Assembly (NCBI RefSeq): GCF_001399755.1
Contig: NZ_LJCP01000006.1
Location: forward strand, 248,001-312,000
Length of the DNA stretch: 64,000 bases
Direction: 5' to 3'
Source of the DNA: Thiohalorhabdus denitrificans
GTDB lineage: Bacteria > Pseudomonadota > Gammaproteobacteria > Thiohalorhabdales > Thiohalorhabdaceae
Shown here: positions 10,701 through 18,848 of the stretch, piece by piece
Position numbering within the stretch: position 1 is the first letter of the stretch
How the letters are laid out: the number at the start of each line of letters is the position of its first letter
Notes under the pieces: generated by a model
What the model was told of the DNA's origin: nothing
The model's database searches: none
Seen by the model: the letters and a program-made list of their open reading frames with translations, nothing else
Position numbers and translations under genes: made by a program

Positions 10701-12291
10701 TACCGTCAACGGCGAAACCGTCGTCCGCAACGTTGCGCACGCCCCCTTCGGCCCCGTGGCCGGCTGGACCTGGAGCGACGGGACCCGCCACCGGCGCACC
10801 TACGACCAGGACGGCCGCCTCGTTGAGCAGACCCTGGCCGGCGCCCGCCGGGATCTCGCCTACGACCCCGTGGGCAACATCACCGGCATCACCGACCCCG
10901 CCGACAGCCGGAGTTACGACTACGACGCCCTCGACCGGCTCACCGAAGCCCGGGCGGACACCTTCAACCTTGCCTGGGCCTACGACGCCAACGGCAACCG
11001 CACCGAGCGCACCGACCACCAGACTGGGGAGACCACGGACTACACCATCGCCCCCGACAGCAACCGCCTGCAGGCCGTGGCCGACACCGCCTTCGAGCAC
11101 GACGCCAACGGCAACCTCATCGAAGACGGCGACCACACCTACCACTACAACGCCCGCAACCGCTTGGTGGACGTGGACGACGGCGCCACCGCCCGCTACC
11201 GCTACAATGCCGCCGGCCAGCGCGTCTACAAGCGGGCCCTGCTGGAAGAAGGCGCCGACCCCGACCTAAACGGCGACGGGGAAGTCACCGAAGCCGACCT
11301 CCACGTCCTCCAGGAGTACATTCGCCAAGGCGACGCCCCCGTCTCCGCCGACCTCAACGGCGACGGTGAGGTAAACGGCCAGGACACCCCCTGCATCGCC
11401 ACCCGCATCGGCGCCGACAAGAACCAAGGGCGGGGCAAGGGCCGAAACCGGAAGGCCGAAAGGGCCCACACCCCCGAGCACGACAAAGGCCCCCACGGCT
11501 GCCTGCCGGTGCCCGAGCCCGAGACCCGGCTGTACGCCTACGACGAATGGCGCATGCTGGGCGCCTACGACGCGGACGGCGCCGCCGTCCAGGAAACCGT
11601 CTGGCTCGGGGACCTCCCCATCGCCACCGTGCGCGACGGCAAGGTCTACCACGTCCACACGGACCACCTGGGCACGCCGCGGGCCGTAACCGACCCTACC
11701 AACGGCGCGGCGGTCTGGCGCTGGACCTCCGACCCCTTTGGGCGGGCCAAGGCAAACGAGGACCCCGACGGAAACGGAAAAGAGTTCACCTACAACCTGC
11801 GATTCCCGGGTCAGTACTACGATCAAGAGACGGGGAAGCATTACAATTACTTCCGGGACTACGAGTCTGGGATTGGTGGGTATATTCAACCCGACCCGAT
11901 CGGGTTGAAAGGTGGGTCAACCAACCTTTATGGGTATGTGAAGAACAACCCGGTGAATTTGAGGGACCCTAGGGGGGAAGAAATACCGACGGTCGCCTGG
12001 TGTGGTTTAGCGGCTGCAGTATATGGTGGTACGCAATTGGTTAGTTCGACAGACCAACTATTTGAAAGTACCAAATTGCTCAGAAGGCAGATTGAGAGGA
12101 TAGATAAAAGGATGGCTTCTTGCTCAGTAGAGAAATATAGAGAGCTTGAAAAAATAAAGAGGAGGCTATTAAAAGCGCATCTGAAAGCTGCTTCAAAATA
12201 TGCTGAATCAAATGAAAGTCTGAGTGGTGAGTTAAAAACCGGAATTCTGGCTTCGGGGTGCGCCGTTTTATTAGCGGCCCCTGGGGTATAA
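7705..12291 (+). CDS. Secreted RHS/YD-repeat protein with dockerin-like insert and variable C-terminal tip
   Basis: A 1,528-residue exported repeat protein. ATG 7705 is chosen because it opens a Sec signal peptide (MPRIAAVLALLLLPNLAQA, residues 1-19); the open frame upstream is GC-rich leader. A cysteine-rich N-terminal domain follows (to about residue 225), then a DUF6531-like segment (NPINFATGNKFF), many YD repeats (about 340-1180), two DLNGDGEV calcium loops resembling a type I dockerin (1187-1228), the RHS core (about 1265-1420, ending NPVNLRDPRGE), and a 103-residue tip (1426-1528) with two hydrophobic stretches. Codons become AT-rich near base 11880, as in RHS toxins with exchanged tips. 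An AT-rich membrane gene follows 39 bases later. The tip's activity is not recognised. Confidence 0.9.
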   Translation: MPRIAAVLALLLLPNLAQAAYSCDPGGWITTIGFEAVAKEEPRGPDTPIEYYFATLECRGGMVGRIVHTSVLMTPNQVAEGAGGAIDTYNTRGLATSCQTAFYFVHKYYEGTVTNSLDGQLVTVDFADSPYPVGEISEAPFNDTFTGGFEAQGCGECPAGESVTATVEEMHDGCYKGCEVTDLYPTKENEWVRTLEGEYTGDTCEDTEADGDSDKMYACAINGGGPDTSTDNPINFATGNKFFIESDYRGSGAFPITFTRTYNSYDLGWRFAYTQRIEREDEDTVLARRPDGRTFAFRRDNGGWHPDPDVTARLRRLTADDEHGPGWVYIRPDHTRERYDGQGRLTALQNPQGKEQTLSYAETAGGPQVTVTDPHGQELRIALNPAGTLPERITDARGRTTEYHYKDGLILTRVDHPDGTATEYLYEDPERPWLITGVLDENGDRSRRVEYDDQGRAIASERGGGAERVEVRYEGDDTTTLTNALGKRTTYRFETLHGVKKIIQEQSRATAHTEATTRDYAYDANGYLIAETDAKGHSTYYTRDENGLELSRTEALGEPAERTVTTQWDTDLRKPRVVTEGDLETRYTYDDEGRTVSRTETDLTTGATRTTRYTYTADGRLKTVDGPRDDVADVTTYRYDAAGRLSRVTNAAGHTTEIVERDGLGRPTLIRDPNGLETAMAYDGRGRLVERSVGGETTALEYDDAGNLVRVTEPGGATLEYTYDAAGRVTALRDGEGNRIEYTLDAAGNRTEERIYDDTGSLARIHKRAFDALSRTLKSIGARGQTTRHAYDANGNRTRTTDPLGRVHRNAYDALNRLLEQTDPLGGETRYDHDDQDRVTAVTDPNGNTTTYEYNAFGDRVERTSPDTGTTTYEYDAAGNLVAETDAKGQTTTHTYDALNRRTRTAFADGSEIVYTYDSAENGIGRLAEVEDPSGRTEYQYDAHGRGTRRTQTIATGNGSTQALTTRYAYNRAGQLAELTYPSGMTVGYAYENGKIRKVTVNGETVVRNVAHAPFGPVAGWTWSDGTRHRRTYDQDGRLVEQTLAGARRDLAYDPVGNITGITDPADSRSYDYDALDRLTEARADTFNLAWAYDANGNRTERTDHQTGETTDYTIAPDSNRLQAVADTAFEHDANGNLIEDGDHTYHYNARNRLVDVDDGATARYRYNAAGQRVYKRALLEEGADPDLNGDGEVTEADLHVLQEYIRQGDAPVSADLNGDGEVNGQDTPCIATRIGADKNQGRGKGRNRKAERAHTPEHDKGPHGCLPVPEPETRLYAYDEWRMLGAYDADGAAVQETVWLGDLPIATVRDGKVYHVHTDHLGTPRAVTDPTNGAAVWRWTSDPFGRAKANEDPDGNGKEFTYNLRFPGQYYDQETGKHYNYFRDYESGIGGYIQPDPIGLKGGSTNLYGYVKNNPVNLRDPRGEEIPTVAWCGLAAAVYGGTQLVSSTDQLFESTKLLRRQIERIDKRMASCSVEKYRELEKIKRRLLKAHLKAASKYAESNESLSGELKTGILASGCAVLLAAPGV
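11263..11385 (+). other. Dockerin-like pair of calcium-binding loops inside the RHS protein
   Basis: Encodes residues 1187-1227 with two DLNGDGEV loops spaced 29 residues apart, each followed by a short helix, the pattern of a type I dockerin. They are inserted between the last YD repeats and the basic linker before the RHS core. Dockerins bind cohesins in known systems; no cohesin-like gene is in this window. Structural calcium binding is the simpler alternative. Confidence 0.6.
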
Positions 12292-12330
12292 AAACCTAGA
12301 ATTGTTTTATAAAGCTATAAAGAGCAAGCA

Positions 12331-12759
12331 ATGTTTTTAAAAAAGAATGTTTATTACAGAGTAAAATATATACTTTTGGTTTATATATTGGCTATTTTTG
12401 TTTATTCTATTATTCACCCTGTCAGTCACGGGGTAGGGATGTATAGTATTTTGTATGGAAAGGAGAATCCATTTTCTTTGGAGGATTTGACCAGTAACTA
12501 TTGGGGGATGTTGCTAAGTATATGGGCTGTTGTTATGTTTAAGGTTTTATTGTTATTTTTATTGGGAGTTTTGTTTGTAATAATTGTATACAACGGGAAA
12601 AGTAGTATTTACAGAATAAATCCTAAAAGTATTTTTGCTTATTTTTTGAATTTAAGAACCTTTGAGAAAATGGGTTTCTTCATTTTTATTTTTCTGTCTG
12701 TCTTTGATATTTATAGTTCTTTTGTTTTTTCGAAATATATTATCTTTTCTGTTTCATGA
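12331..12759 (+). CDS. Multi-TM membrane protein, candidate immunity protein for the RHS tip
   Basis: A 142-residue protein with about four hydrophobic segments (near residues 12-27, 60-90, 105-125 and 126-140), unrecognised by family. It starts 39 bases after the RHS stop, in the same orientation, and is very AT-rich, matching the RHS tip and unlike every neighbour. That composition and position are the pattern of an immunity gene that travels with an exchangeable toxin tip. A membrane-embedded partner would suit a tip that acts on the inner membrane. Function is inference. No strong ribosome site is seen, although AAAGAGCAAG lies just upstream. Confidence 0.6.
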   Translation: MFLKKNVYYRVKYILLVYILAIFVYSIIHPVSHGVGMYSILYGKENPFSLEDLTSNYWGMLLSIWAVVMFKVLLLFLLGVLFVIIVYNGKSSIYRINPKSIFAYFLNLRTFEKMGFFIFIFLSVFDIYSSFVFSKYIIFSVS

Positions 12760-12789
12760 ATTTGCGAGGTTGGGGGGGAGGAAGCTGAT

Positions 12790-12799
12790 CAGTTAACTG
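12790..12799. other. Ten-base palindrome downstream of the candidate immunity gene
   Basis: CAGTTAACTG lies 30 bases after the stop of the candidate immunity gene. No clear terminator was seen after that gene. The stretch 12760-13158 holds no gene; besides this palindrome it contains the 7-base tandem repeat and the rpe promoter candidate. Confidence 0.25.
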
Positions 12800-12875
12800 G
12801 CATTGAAAGCTCCGGTATCAGCACCGTTTCGAAAATACAATGACCGTCCTGCTACCTACACCCATCCTGTCTACT

Positions 12876-12910
12876 GCCAGGTGCCAGGTGCCAGGTGCCA
12901 GGTGCCAGGT
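12876..12910 (+). repeat. Five tandem copies of a 7-base unit
   Basis: GCCAGGT is repeated five times without error. The array lies between the accessory RHS island and the housekeeping rpe operon, so it may mark the island edge or be a slippage-prone simple repeat. It has no spacers, so it is not a CRISPR. Confidence 0.9.
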
Positions 12911-13043
12911 TGCACTTAGGATATGAATCTGCCGCCGTTATGTCGCACCAATGTATCTAGAATTATCTGGTAGCTGCCAATTTTTGCCTCGTTTGGGAAT
13001 GAGCCCCCAAAGGAGGCACGGGACCGATCCCTCACCTGCCATA

Positions 13044-13073
13044 TTCGCAATCACCCCCGCTTACGGGTAAAAT
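13044..13073 (+). promoter_or_regulatory. Candidate promoter for rpe
   Basis: TTCGCA (13044-13049) and TAAAAT (13068-13073) are separated by 18 bases, 86 bases before the rpe start. It is the best sigma-70-like pair before the rpe-gph-trp operon, but the -35 is only partly consensus. Confidence 0.35.
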
Positions 13074-13158
13074 TCCGGCTCCGCATGATGAACGCGAACA
13101 CCCCGCCCCTCCGGGACGGTGGGGCTCTTATTGATTTACGGTATCTGAGGGGACGGAA

Positions 13159-13830
13159 ATGGCGGATTTCAAGATTGCTCCGAGCATCCTGTCGGCGGAC
13201 TTCGCCAATCTGGGCGCCGAGGTCCAGGCGGTGGAGAAGGCCGGGGCCGACTACTGCCACTTCGACGTGATGGACAACCACTACGTCCCCAACCTCACCA
13301 TCGGCCCCATGGTCGCCGAGGCCCTGAACCCGGTGACCAACATGCCGTTGGACGTGCACCTGATGATCGAGCCGGTAGACGACATCGTCCCCGAGTTCGC
13401 CAAGGCCGGCGCCGACATCATCACCTTCCACCCGGAGGCCAGCCGGCATCCCCACCGCACCCTCCAGCTCATCAAGAGCCAGGGCTGCCGGGCGGGGATC
13501 TCCCTCAACCCGGGTACCCCGGTGGAGATGCTCGACTACCTCATGGACGAGGTGGACCTGATCCTGGTGATGTCGGTGAACCCGGGCTTCGGCGGCCAGG
13601 CCTTCATCGAGTCGGCCATGGACAAGATTCGCGCCATCCGCGAGCGCATCGATAACTCCGGCCGGGCCATCGAGCTGGAGGTGGACGGCGGCATCAAGGC
13701 CGACAACGTGGCCCGGGTGGCCGAGGCCGGCGCCGATGTCTTCGTCTCCGGCTCCGGCGTCTTCAAGGCCGACGACTACGCCGCCCGGATGAAGGAGTTC
13801 CGCGAGGCGCTGGCAGGAGTGAAGCGGTAA
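13159..13830 (+). CDS. rpe: Ribulose-phosphate 3-epimerase
   Basis: Interconverts ribulose 5-phosphate and xylulose 5-phosphate in the pentose phosphate and Calvin cycles. It has 223 residues and a full TIM barrel. IAPSILSADF starts the fold, HFDVMDNHYVPN holds the metal-binding residues, and LVMSVNPGFGGQ and EVDGGI carry the catalytic aspartate and phosphate loop. GAGGGGACGG precedes the ATG. The stop overlaps the gph start by one base (TAATG), so the pair is translationally coupled; both act on products around RuBisCO. Confidence 0.97.
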   Translation: MADFKIAPSILSADFANLGAEVQAVEKAGADYCHFDVMDNHYVPNLTIGPMVAEALNPVTNMPLDVHLMIEPVDDIVPEFAKAGADIITFHPEASRHPHRTLQLIKSQGCRAGISLNPGTPVEMLDYLMDEVDLILVMSVNPGFGGQAFIESAMDKIRAIRERIDNSGRAIELEVDGGIKADNVARVAEAGADVFVSGSGVFKADDYAARMKEFREALAGVKR

Positions 13831-14540
13831 TGACGGACGCTGGGCAGGAGGGGCCGCTGCCGGCGAAGGCGGTCCTGTTCGATCTGGACGGCACCATCCT
13901 GGAAACCGCCGGGGACCTGGCCACCGCCACCAACCGGACCCTGGCCGACTTCCACCGCGAGGCCGTGGAGGAGGGCCAGGTTCGCGCCTGGATCGGCGAC
14001 GGGGTGCGCGCCCTGGTGCGCTACGCCCTGGAAGCCACCGGCGGCTGCGACGAGGCCCTGCTGGATCAGGCCCACGAGCGGTTCATGGTCCACTACGGCA
14101 AATGCTTCGCCGACCGCAGCCATCCCTTCCCCGGGGTGGTGGAGACCATGGACCGGCTGCGCGAGGCGGGCCTGCCGCTGGCCGTGGTGACCAACAAGGC
14201 CGCGGCCTTCACCGAGCCCCTGCTGGAGGCCTCCGGGCTGGCATCCCGCCTGGACGTGGTCATCTCCGGCGACAGCGTGGATAAGAAGAAGCCCGATCCG
14301 GCCCCGGTCAACGCGGCCCTGGAGCGCCTGGGCGTCACCGCCGAGGAGGCCGTTCTGGTGGGCGACTCCCGCAACGACGTGGAGTCGGCGCTGGCGGCCG
14401 GCTGCCGGGTGATCTGCGTAACCTACGGCTACAACCGCGGCGAGGACGTTACCACCCTGGGCGCCCAGCGCCTGGTGGACGAGTTCGGGACCATCCTGGA
14501 GCTGATCCAGCCCGACGGCCGCACCGCCGAGACCGCCTAG
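13830..14540 (+). CDS. gph: Phosphoglycolate phosphatase
   Basis: HAD-superfamily phosphatase that removes phosphate from 2-phosphoglycolate, the product of RuBisCO oxygenation. It has 236 residues. The DxD motif FDLDGT places the nucleophile at D18 and general acid at D20. A helical cap follows, then VVTNK (motif II), KKPDP (motif III lysine) and GDSRNDVESA (motif IV). It overlaps rpe and sits 18 bases before trpE. Its product glycolate is the substrate of the GlcDEF enzyme encoded at 24.9-28.6 kb. Confidence 0.95.
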   Translation: MTDAGQEGPLPAKAVLFDLDGTILETAGDLATATNRTLADFHREAVEEGQVRAWIGDGVRALVRYALEATGGCDEALLDQAHERFMVHYGKCFADRSHPFPGVVETMDRLREAGLPLAVVTNKAAAFTEPLLEASGLASRLDVVISGDSVDKKKPDPAPVNAALERLGVTAEEAVLVGDSRNDVESALAAGCRVICVTYGYNRGEDVTTLGAQRLVDEFGTILELIQPDGRTAETA

Positions 14541-14558
14541 GAGCCCCCGGACCCCGCC

Positions 14559-16058
14559 ATGTACCGCCCTTCCCGGGAACAGTTCCGCGCCTACGCCGAG
14601 CAGGGCTACGACCGCATCCCGGTGGTGCGCGAGATCCTCTCCGACCTGGAGACCCCGGTGTCGGCCTTTCTCAAGCTCGCCGGCAAGCCGCGGTCTTTCC
14701 TTCTGGAGTCGGTGGAGGGCGGCGAGAAGTGGGGGCGCTACTCCATCCTCGGCCTTCCCGCCCGCGAATGGGTGACCCTGCGCGGGGGGACCTTCCGCCG
14801 CCACATCGACGACCGGGTGGTGGAAGAGGTCGAAGGCGCCGGCATGGACCGGCTGCGGGCCTGGGTGCAGGACGTGCGGGTGGCCCCCGTGGAGGGGCTG
14901 CCGCGCTTCGCCGGGGGCGCGGTGGGCTACTTCAGCTACGACACCGTGCGCCACTTCGAGGCCATTCCGGAGACCAATCCGGACCCGCTGGGGATGGCCG
15001 ACGCCTTCCTGGTGCGCACCGAGCAGCTGCTGGTGTTCGACAACCTCAGCGGCACGCTCCAGCTGATCCAGCCGGCGGATCCCGGCGACGACCCGGAGGC
15101 CGCCTACGTGCGGGCCTGTGAGCAGATCGAGGCCAGCGTGGCCGCGCTGCGGCGCCCTCTGCCCGAGCGCTCCATGCCCGCGCCGGTGGCCATCCGCGAA
15201 GAGGATTTCCACCACCACACCAGCCGGGCGGATTACGAGGCCGCTGTGGAGCGGGCCAAGGAGTACATCCGCGCCGGCGACATCATGCAGGTGGTGCTCT
15301 CCCAGCGCCTGTCGGTGCCCTTCCCCGCGCCGTCCTTCGACGTCTACCGCGCCCTGCGTACCCTCAACCCCAGCCCCTACATGTACTTCCTCGACACCGG
15401 GGAGGCGCAGGTGGTGGGCAGCTCCCCGGAGATCCTGGCGCGGCTGGAGGGCGGTCGGGTCACGGTGCGCCCCATCGCCGGCACCCGCCGCCGGGGCCGC
15501 TCGGAGGAGGAGGATCGCCACCTGGAGCAGGAGCTGCTCGCCGACCCCAAGGAGCGCGCCGAGCACCTCATGCTCCTGGACCTGGCCCGCAACGACGCCG
15601 GCCGGGTCTCGGTCACCGGCACCGTGGCGGTGGACAGCCCCTTCGCCATCGAGCGCTACTCCCACGTCATGCACATGGTCTCCAACGTCCACGGCCACAT
15701 CCGCCCCGACCTCGACGCCTTCGACGCGCTGCGGGCGGCCCTCCCGGCGGGCACCCTCTCCGGGGCCCCCAAGGTGCGCGCTATGGAGATCATCGAGGAG
15801 CTGGAGCCCCTGCGCCGAGGGGTCTACGGCGGGGCGGTGGGCCACATCAGCCACGCTGGTGACCAGATGGACACGGCCATCGCAATCCGCACGGCCGTGA
15901 TCAAGGATGGCTGGTTCCACGTGCAGAGCGGCGCCGGGATCGTCGCCGACTCCGATCCGGCCGCCGAGTACGAGGAGACCATGAGCAAGAGCCGGGCCCT
16001 TTTCCGCGCCGCCGCCATGGCCGCCCAGGGGCTCGAATCTCCCGGGGAGGGGGTCTAG
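14559..16058 (+). CDS. trpE: Anthranilate synthase component I
   Basis: Large subunit that makes anthranilate from chorismate using ammonia supplied by TrpG. It has 499 residues, normal for the family. The chorismate-binding half contains RPIAGTRRRG, the stretch with HLMLLDLARND, and a C-terminal GAGIVADSDP-type motif. The N-terminal feedback domain is present, including the LES element (LLESVEGG). No leader peptide or attenuator is visible, because only 18 bases separate it from gph; regulation is likely from the upstream promoter or by tryptophan feedback. Confidence 0.96.
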   Translation: MYRPSREQFRAYAEQGYDRIPVVREILSDLETPVSAFLKLAGKPRSFLLESVEGGEKWGRYSILGLPAREWVTLRGGTFRRHIDDRVVEEVEGAGMDRLRAWVQDVRVAPVEGLPRFAGGAVGYFSYDTVRHFEAIPETNPDPLGMADAFLVRTEQLLVFDNLSGTLQLIQPADPGDDPEAAYVRACEQIEASVAALRRPLPERSMPAPVAIREEDFHHHTSRADYEAAVERAKEYIRAGDIMQVVLSQRLSVPFPAPSFDVYRALRTLNPSPYMYFLDTGEAQVVGSSPEILARLEGGRVTVRPIAGTRRRGRSEEEDRHLEQELLADPKERAEHLMLLDLARNDAGRVSVTGTVAVDSPFAIERYSHVMHMVSNVHGHIRPDLDAFDALRAALPAGTLSGAPKVRAMEIIEELEPLRRGVYGGAVGHISHAGDQMDTAIAIRTAVIKDGWFHVQSGAGIVADSDPAAEYEETMSKSRALFRAAAMAAQGLESPGEGV

Positions 16059-16210
16059 CGGCCCGCCGGAAACCCCATTCGGGCCCGGTCCCGAGCGGAA
16101 CTTCCGGGCCTCCGGGCCGTCCACCGGCGTGATACCATTTCCCCGGATCCCGCGCGCCCAAGAGGGGATCCGCCGGCCGTTCCGGCGCAACGCACGAGGT
16201 CGGTGCCGCC

Positions 16211-16807
16211 ATGATCCTGATGATCGACAACTACGACTCCTTCACCTACAACCTCGTCCAGTACCTGGGCGAGCTGGGGGCGGAGGTGGTCGTCCGCCGC
16301 AACGACACCATCGGGGTGGCCGACATTGCCGGCATGGATCCGGCCGGCATCGTCCTCTCCCCGGGGCCGTGCTCCCCCGAGCAGGCGGGCATCTCCGTGG
16401 AGACGGTGAAGTCCTACGCCGGACGCATCCCCATCCTCGGCGTCTGCCTCGGCCACCAGTCCATCGCCGCGGCTTACGGTGGCCGGATCGTGCGCGCCCC
16501 GGAGGTCATGCACGGCAAGACCTCGGAGATCCTGCACGACAGTACGGGGGTGTTCGCCGGCCTGCCCAACCCCTTCGAGGCCACCCGCTACCACAGCCTG
16601 ATCGTGGAGCGGGCGAGCCTGCCGGCGGAGCTGGTCGTGCACGCCTGGACCGAGGACGGCACCATCATGGGCCTGCACCACCGCGAGCTGGACGTGGAGG
16701 GGGTGCAGTTCCATCCCGAATCCATCCTCACCGGCTACGGCAAGGACCTGCTGGCCAACTTCCTGGCCCGCACCGGCCACAGCGCGCCCCGGCCGGTGGA
16801 AGCCTGA
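16211..16807 (+). CDS. trpG: Anthranilate synthase component II (glutamine amidotransferase)
   Basis: Class I glutamine amidotransferase subunit delivering ammonia to TrpE, and possibly also to PabB. It has 198 residues. [14 protein letters not shown] opens the fold, GVCLGHQ carries the catalytic cysteine, and VQFHPES carries the histidine and glutamate of the triad. A 152-base gap after trpE is larger than its neighbours' spacings, so a secondary promoter there is possible, though none is obvious. It is followed by trpD 26 bases later. Confidence 0.95.
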   Translation: MILMIDNYDSFTYNLVQYLGELGAEVVVRRNDTIGVADIAGMDPAGIVLSPGPCSPEQAGISVETVKSYAGRIPILGVCLGHQSIAAAYGGRIVRAPEVMHGKTSEILHDSTGVFAGLPNPFEATRYHSLIVERASLPAELVVHAWTEDGTIMGLHHRELDVEGVQFHPESILTGYGKDLLANFLARTGHSAPRPVEA

Positions 16808-16833
16808 GGCAGCCCGCGGCGGAAAGGAGCCCC

Positions 16834-17886
16834 ATGCCCGGCGAAATGGACCTCAACGTCCGCACCAAGAACGCCATCGCCCGCCTGGTGGAGCGCGAGG
16901 ACCTCCCCCGCGCCGACATGGAGGAGGTGATGCGCGAGATCATGCGCGGCCAGTCGGCGCCGGAGGAGATCGCCGGCTTCCTCACCGCCCTGCGCATGAA
17001 GGGCGAGACGGTGGAGGAGATCACCGGCGCGGTGGCGGTGATGCGGGAGTTCGCCACCCGCATCGAGGTGGACGCCCCCAACCTGGTGGACACCTGCGGC
17101 ACCGGCGGCGACCTGCGCGGCACCTTCAACATCTCCACCGCCAGCGCCTTCGTCGCCGCCGGGGCCGGCGCCAACGTGGCCAAGCACGGCAACCGCAGCG
17201 TCTCCTCCAAGTCCGGAAGCGCCGACGTGCTCACCGCCCTGGGGGTGGACCTGGACATCGAAGCCGAGGAGGTGGGCCGGGCCATCGACGAGGTGGGCAT
17301 CGGCTTCCTGTTCGCCCCCCGCCACCACGGCGCCATGAAGCACGCCGTGGGCCCGCGCCAGGCGCTCGGCATCCGCACCCTGTTCAACCTGCTCGGCCCC
17401 CTGGCCAACCCGGCCCTGGCGCCCAACCAGGTGCTCGGCGTGTTCGACAGCCATTGGCTGGAGCCCCTGGCACAGGTGCTGCGCGAGCTGGGCAGCCGCC
17501 ACGTGCTGGTGGTGCACGCCGACGACGGCATGGACGAGCTCTCCATCCTCGGCCCCACTCGCATGGCGGAGCTGTTCGACGGCGACATCCTCCACCACGA
17601 CATCGACCCCGAGCAGTTCGGCTTCGAACGGCCCGATGCCGCCGCCCTGCAGGCCGGGGACGCCGACGAGAACGCCGCCATCCTGCGGGCGGTCCTCCAT
17701 GGCGAGGGGGGACCGAAGCGCGACATCGTGCTGCTCAACGCCGGCGCCGCCCTGTACGTGGGCGGCGTGGCCGCCAGCCTGGAGGACGGCGTGGAGGCCG
17801 CCGCCCGCTCCATCGACAGCGGCGCCGCCGCGGGCAAGCTGGAGCAGTTGGCCGCCTTCACCCGGAAGGCGCGCAAGGCGCAATGA
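16834..17886 (+). CDS. trpD: Anthranilate phosphoribosyltransferase
   Basis: Couples anthranilate to PRPP, the second committed tryptophan step. It has 350 residues. VDTCGTGGD is the PRPP-binding loop; KHGNRSVSSKSGSADVL and the acidic DExE-type metal sites further on are family hallmarks. The frame is open far upstream, but ATG 16834 is chosen because AAAGGAG stands 6-7 bases before it and the family N-terminus begins here. The stop overlaps the trpC start (ATGA). Confidence 0.96.
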   Translation: MPGEMDLNVRTKNAIARLVEREDLPRADMEEVMREIMRGQSAPEEIAGFLTALRMKGETVEEITGAVAVMREFATRIEVDAPNLVDTCGTGGDLRGTFNISTASAFVAAGAGANVAKHGNRSVSSKSGSADVLTALGVDLDIEAEEVGRAIDEVGIGFLFAPRHHGAMKHAVGPRQALGIRTLFNLLGPLANPALAPNQVLGVFDSHWLEPLAQVLRELGSRHVLVVHADDGMDELSILGPTRMAELFDGDILHHDIDPEQFGFERPDAAALQAGDADENAAILRAVLHGEGGPKRDIVLLNAGAALYVGGVAASLEDGVEAAARSIDSGAAAGKLEQLAAFTRKARKAQ

Positions 17887-18695
17887 CGGACCGCGGCCGC
17901 GCCACCATCCTGGAGCGGATCCTGGCCCGCAAGGCGGAGGAGCTGGCCGAGCGCCGGGCTTCCTTGCCCGAGGCGGACCTACGGGCCCGCCTGGCCGCGG
18001 GAGAAGCGCCCGAGGCGCGGGACTTTATCGGCGCCCTTCGGGCCAAGGAGCGCCAGGCCCTGCCGGCGGTGATCGCCGAGGTGAAGCGGGCCAGCCCCTC
18101 GGCGGGGGTGATCCGCAGCGACTTCGACCCCGCCGCCATCGCCACCGCCTACGCCCGCAGCGGCGCCGCCGCCCTGTCCGTGCTCACCGACCACGACTTC
18201 TTCGGCGGCAGCGACGCCTACCTGCGGCAGGCCCGCGAGGCCAGCGGCCTGCCCGTCCTGCGCAAGGACTTCACCATCGACCCCTACCAGGTGAGCGAGG
18301 CCCGCCTGCTCGGCGCGGACTGCGTGCTGCTCATCGTCGCCGCCCTGGACGACGACACCCTGGCCGCCTGCCTGGACCGCGCCGCCGAGGAGGGCATCGC
18401 CGCCCTGGTGGAGGTCCACGACGCCGACGAGCTGGACCGCGCCCTGGCCCTGGACGCCGAGCTGGTAGGCATTAACAACCGCGACCTCCACACCTTCGAA
18501 ACCCGCCTGGAGACCAGCCTGGGCCTGGCCGAGCGGGTCCCGGAAGGCGTCACCCTGGTGGCGGAGAGCGGCATCCACAGCCGCGCCGACATCGACAGCC
18601 TCCGGGCCGCCGGCATCCCCGCCTTCCTGGTCGGCGAAGGCCTCATGCGCGCCGACGACCCCGGCGCCGCCCTCGCGGAGCTGCTCACCGGCTGA
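17883..18695 (+). CDS. trpC: Indole-3-glycerol phosphate synthase
   Basis: Closes the indole ring, converting CdRP to indole-3-glycerol phosphate. It has 270 residues, a stand-alone enzyme not fused to TrpF. ILERILARKAEEL is the typical N-terminal extension; AEVKRASPSAG holds the catalytic lysine and substrate loop; LRKDFTID and VAESGI complete the active site. The ATG overlaps the trpD stop. trpF, trpB and trpA are absent from this window and presumably elsewhere, as usual for gammaproteobacteria with split trp genes. Confidence 0.96.
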   Translation: MTDRGRATILERILARKAEELAERRASLPEADLRARLAAGEAPEARDFIGALRAKERQALPAVIAEVKRASPSAGVIRSDFDPAAIATAYARSGAAALSVLTDHDFFGGSDAYLRQAREASGLPVLRKDFTIDPYQVSEARLLGADCVLLIVAALDDDTLAACLDRAAEEGIAALVEVHDADELDRALALDAELVGINNRDLHTFETRLETSLGLAERVPEGVTLVAESGIHSRADIDSLRAAGIPAFLVGEGLMRADDPGAALAELLTG

Positions 18696-18848
18696 GAGCA
18701 TTCCCGCAGCCTCTCCCGGCATCGCCGTGCCCGTAACGGGTTGTGCCCACCTACGCCGCCCTTCAGGGTCGGGGAGGTGCAAGCGATCCGTACCGGGCCC
18801 GTAAGGGGGGCGTTGCGGTCGAGGCAGTGAATGGGAGGCGAGACAGGT

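Noticed and set aside
9418-11145. Long open frame on the minus strand inside the RHS gene
   Set aside because: It is low-complexity (Val/Gly/Ala-rich) and the mirror of YD repeats; the plus-strand frame has the domain signatures.
12876-12910. Tandem repeat considered as a CRISPR array
   Set aside because: Units are 7 bases with no spacers and no cas genes nearby.
14541-14558. trp attenuator/leader peptide before trpE
   Set aside because: Only 18 bases separate gph and trpE; no Trp codons or alternative hairpins fit.
13776-16190. An 804-codon open frame on the minus strand over gph and trpE
   Set aside because: It arises from GC-rich third-position bias; the plus-strand genes have catalytic motifs and tight spacing.
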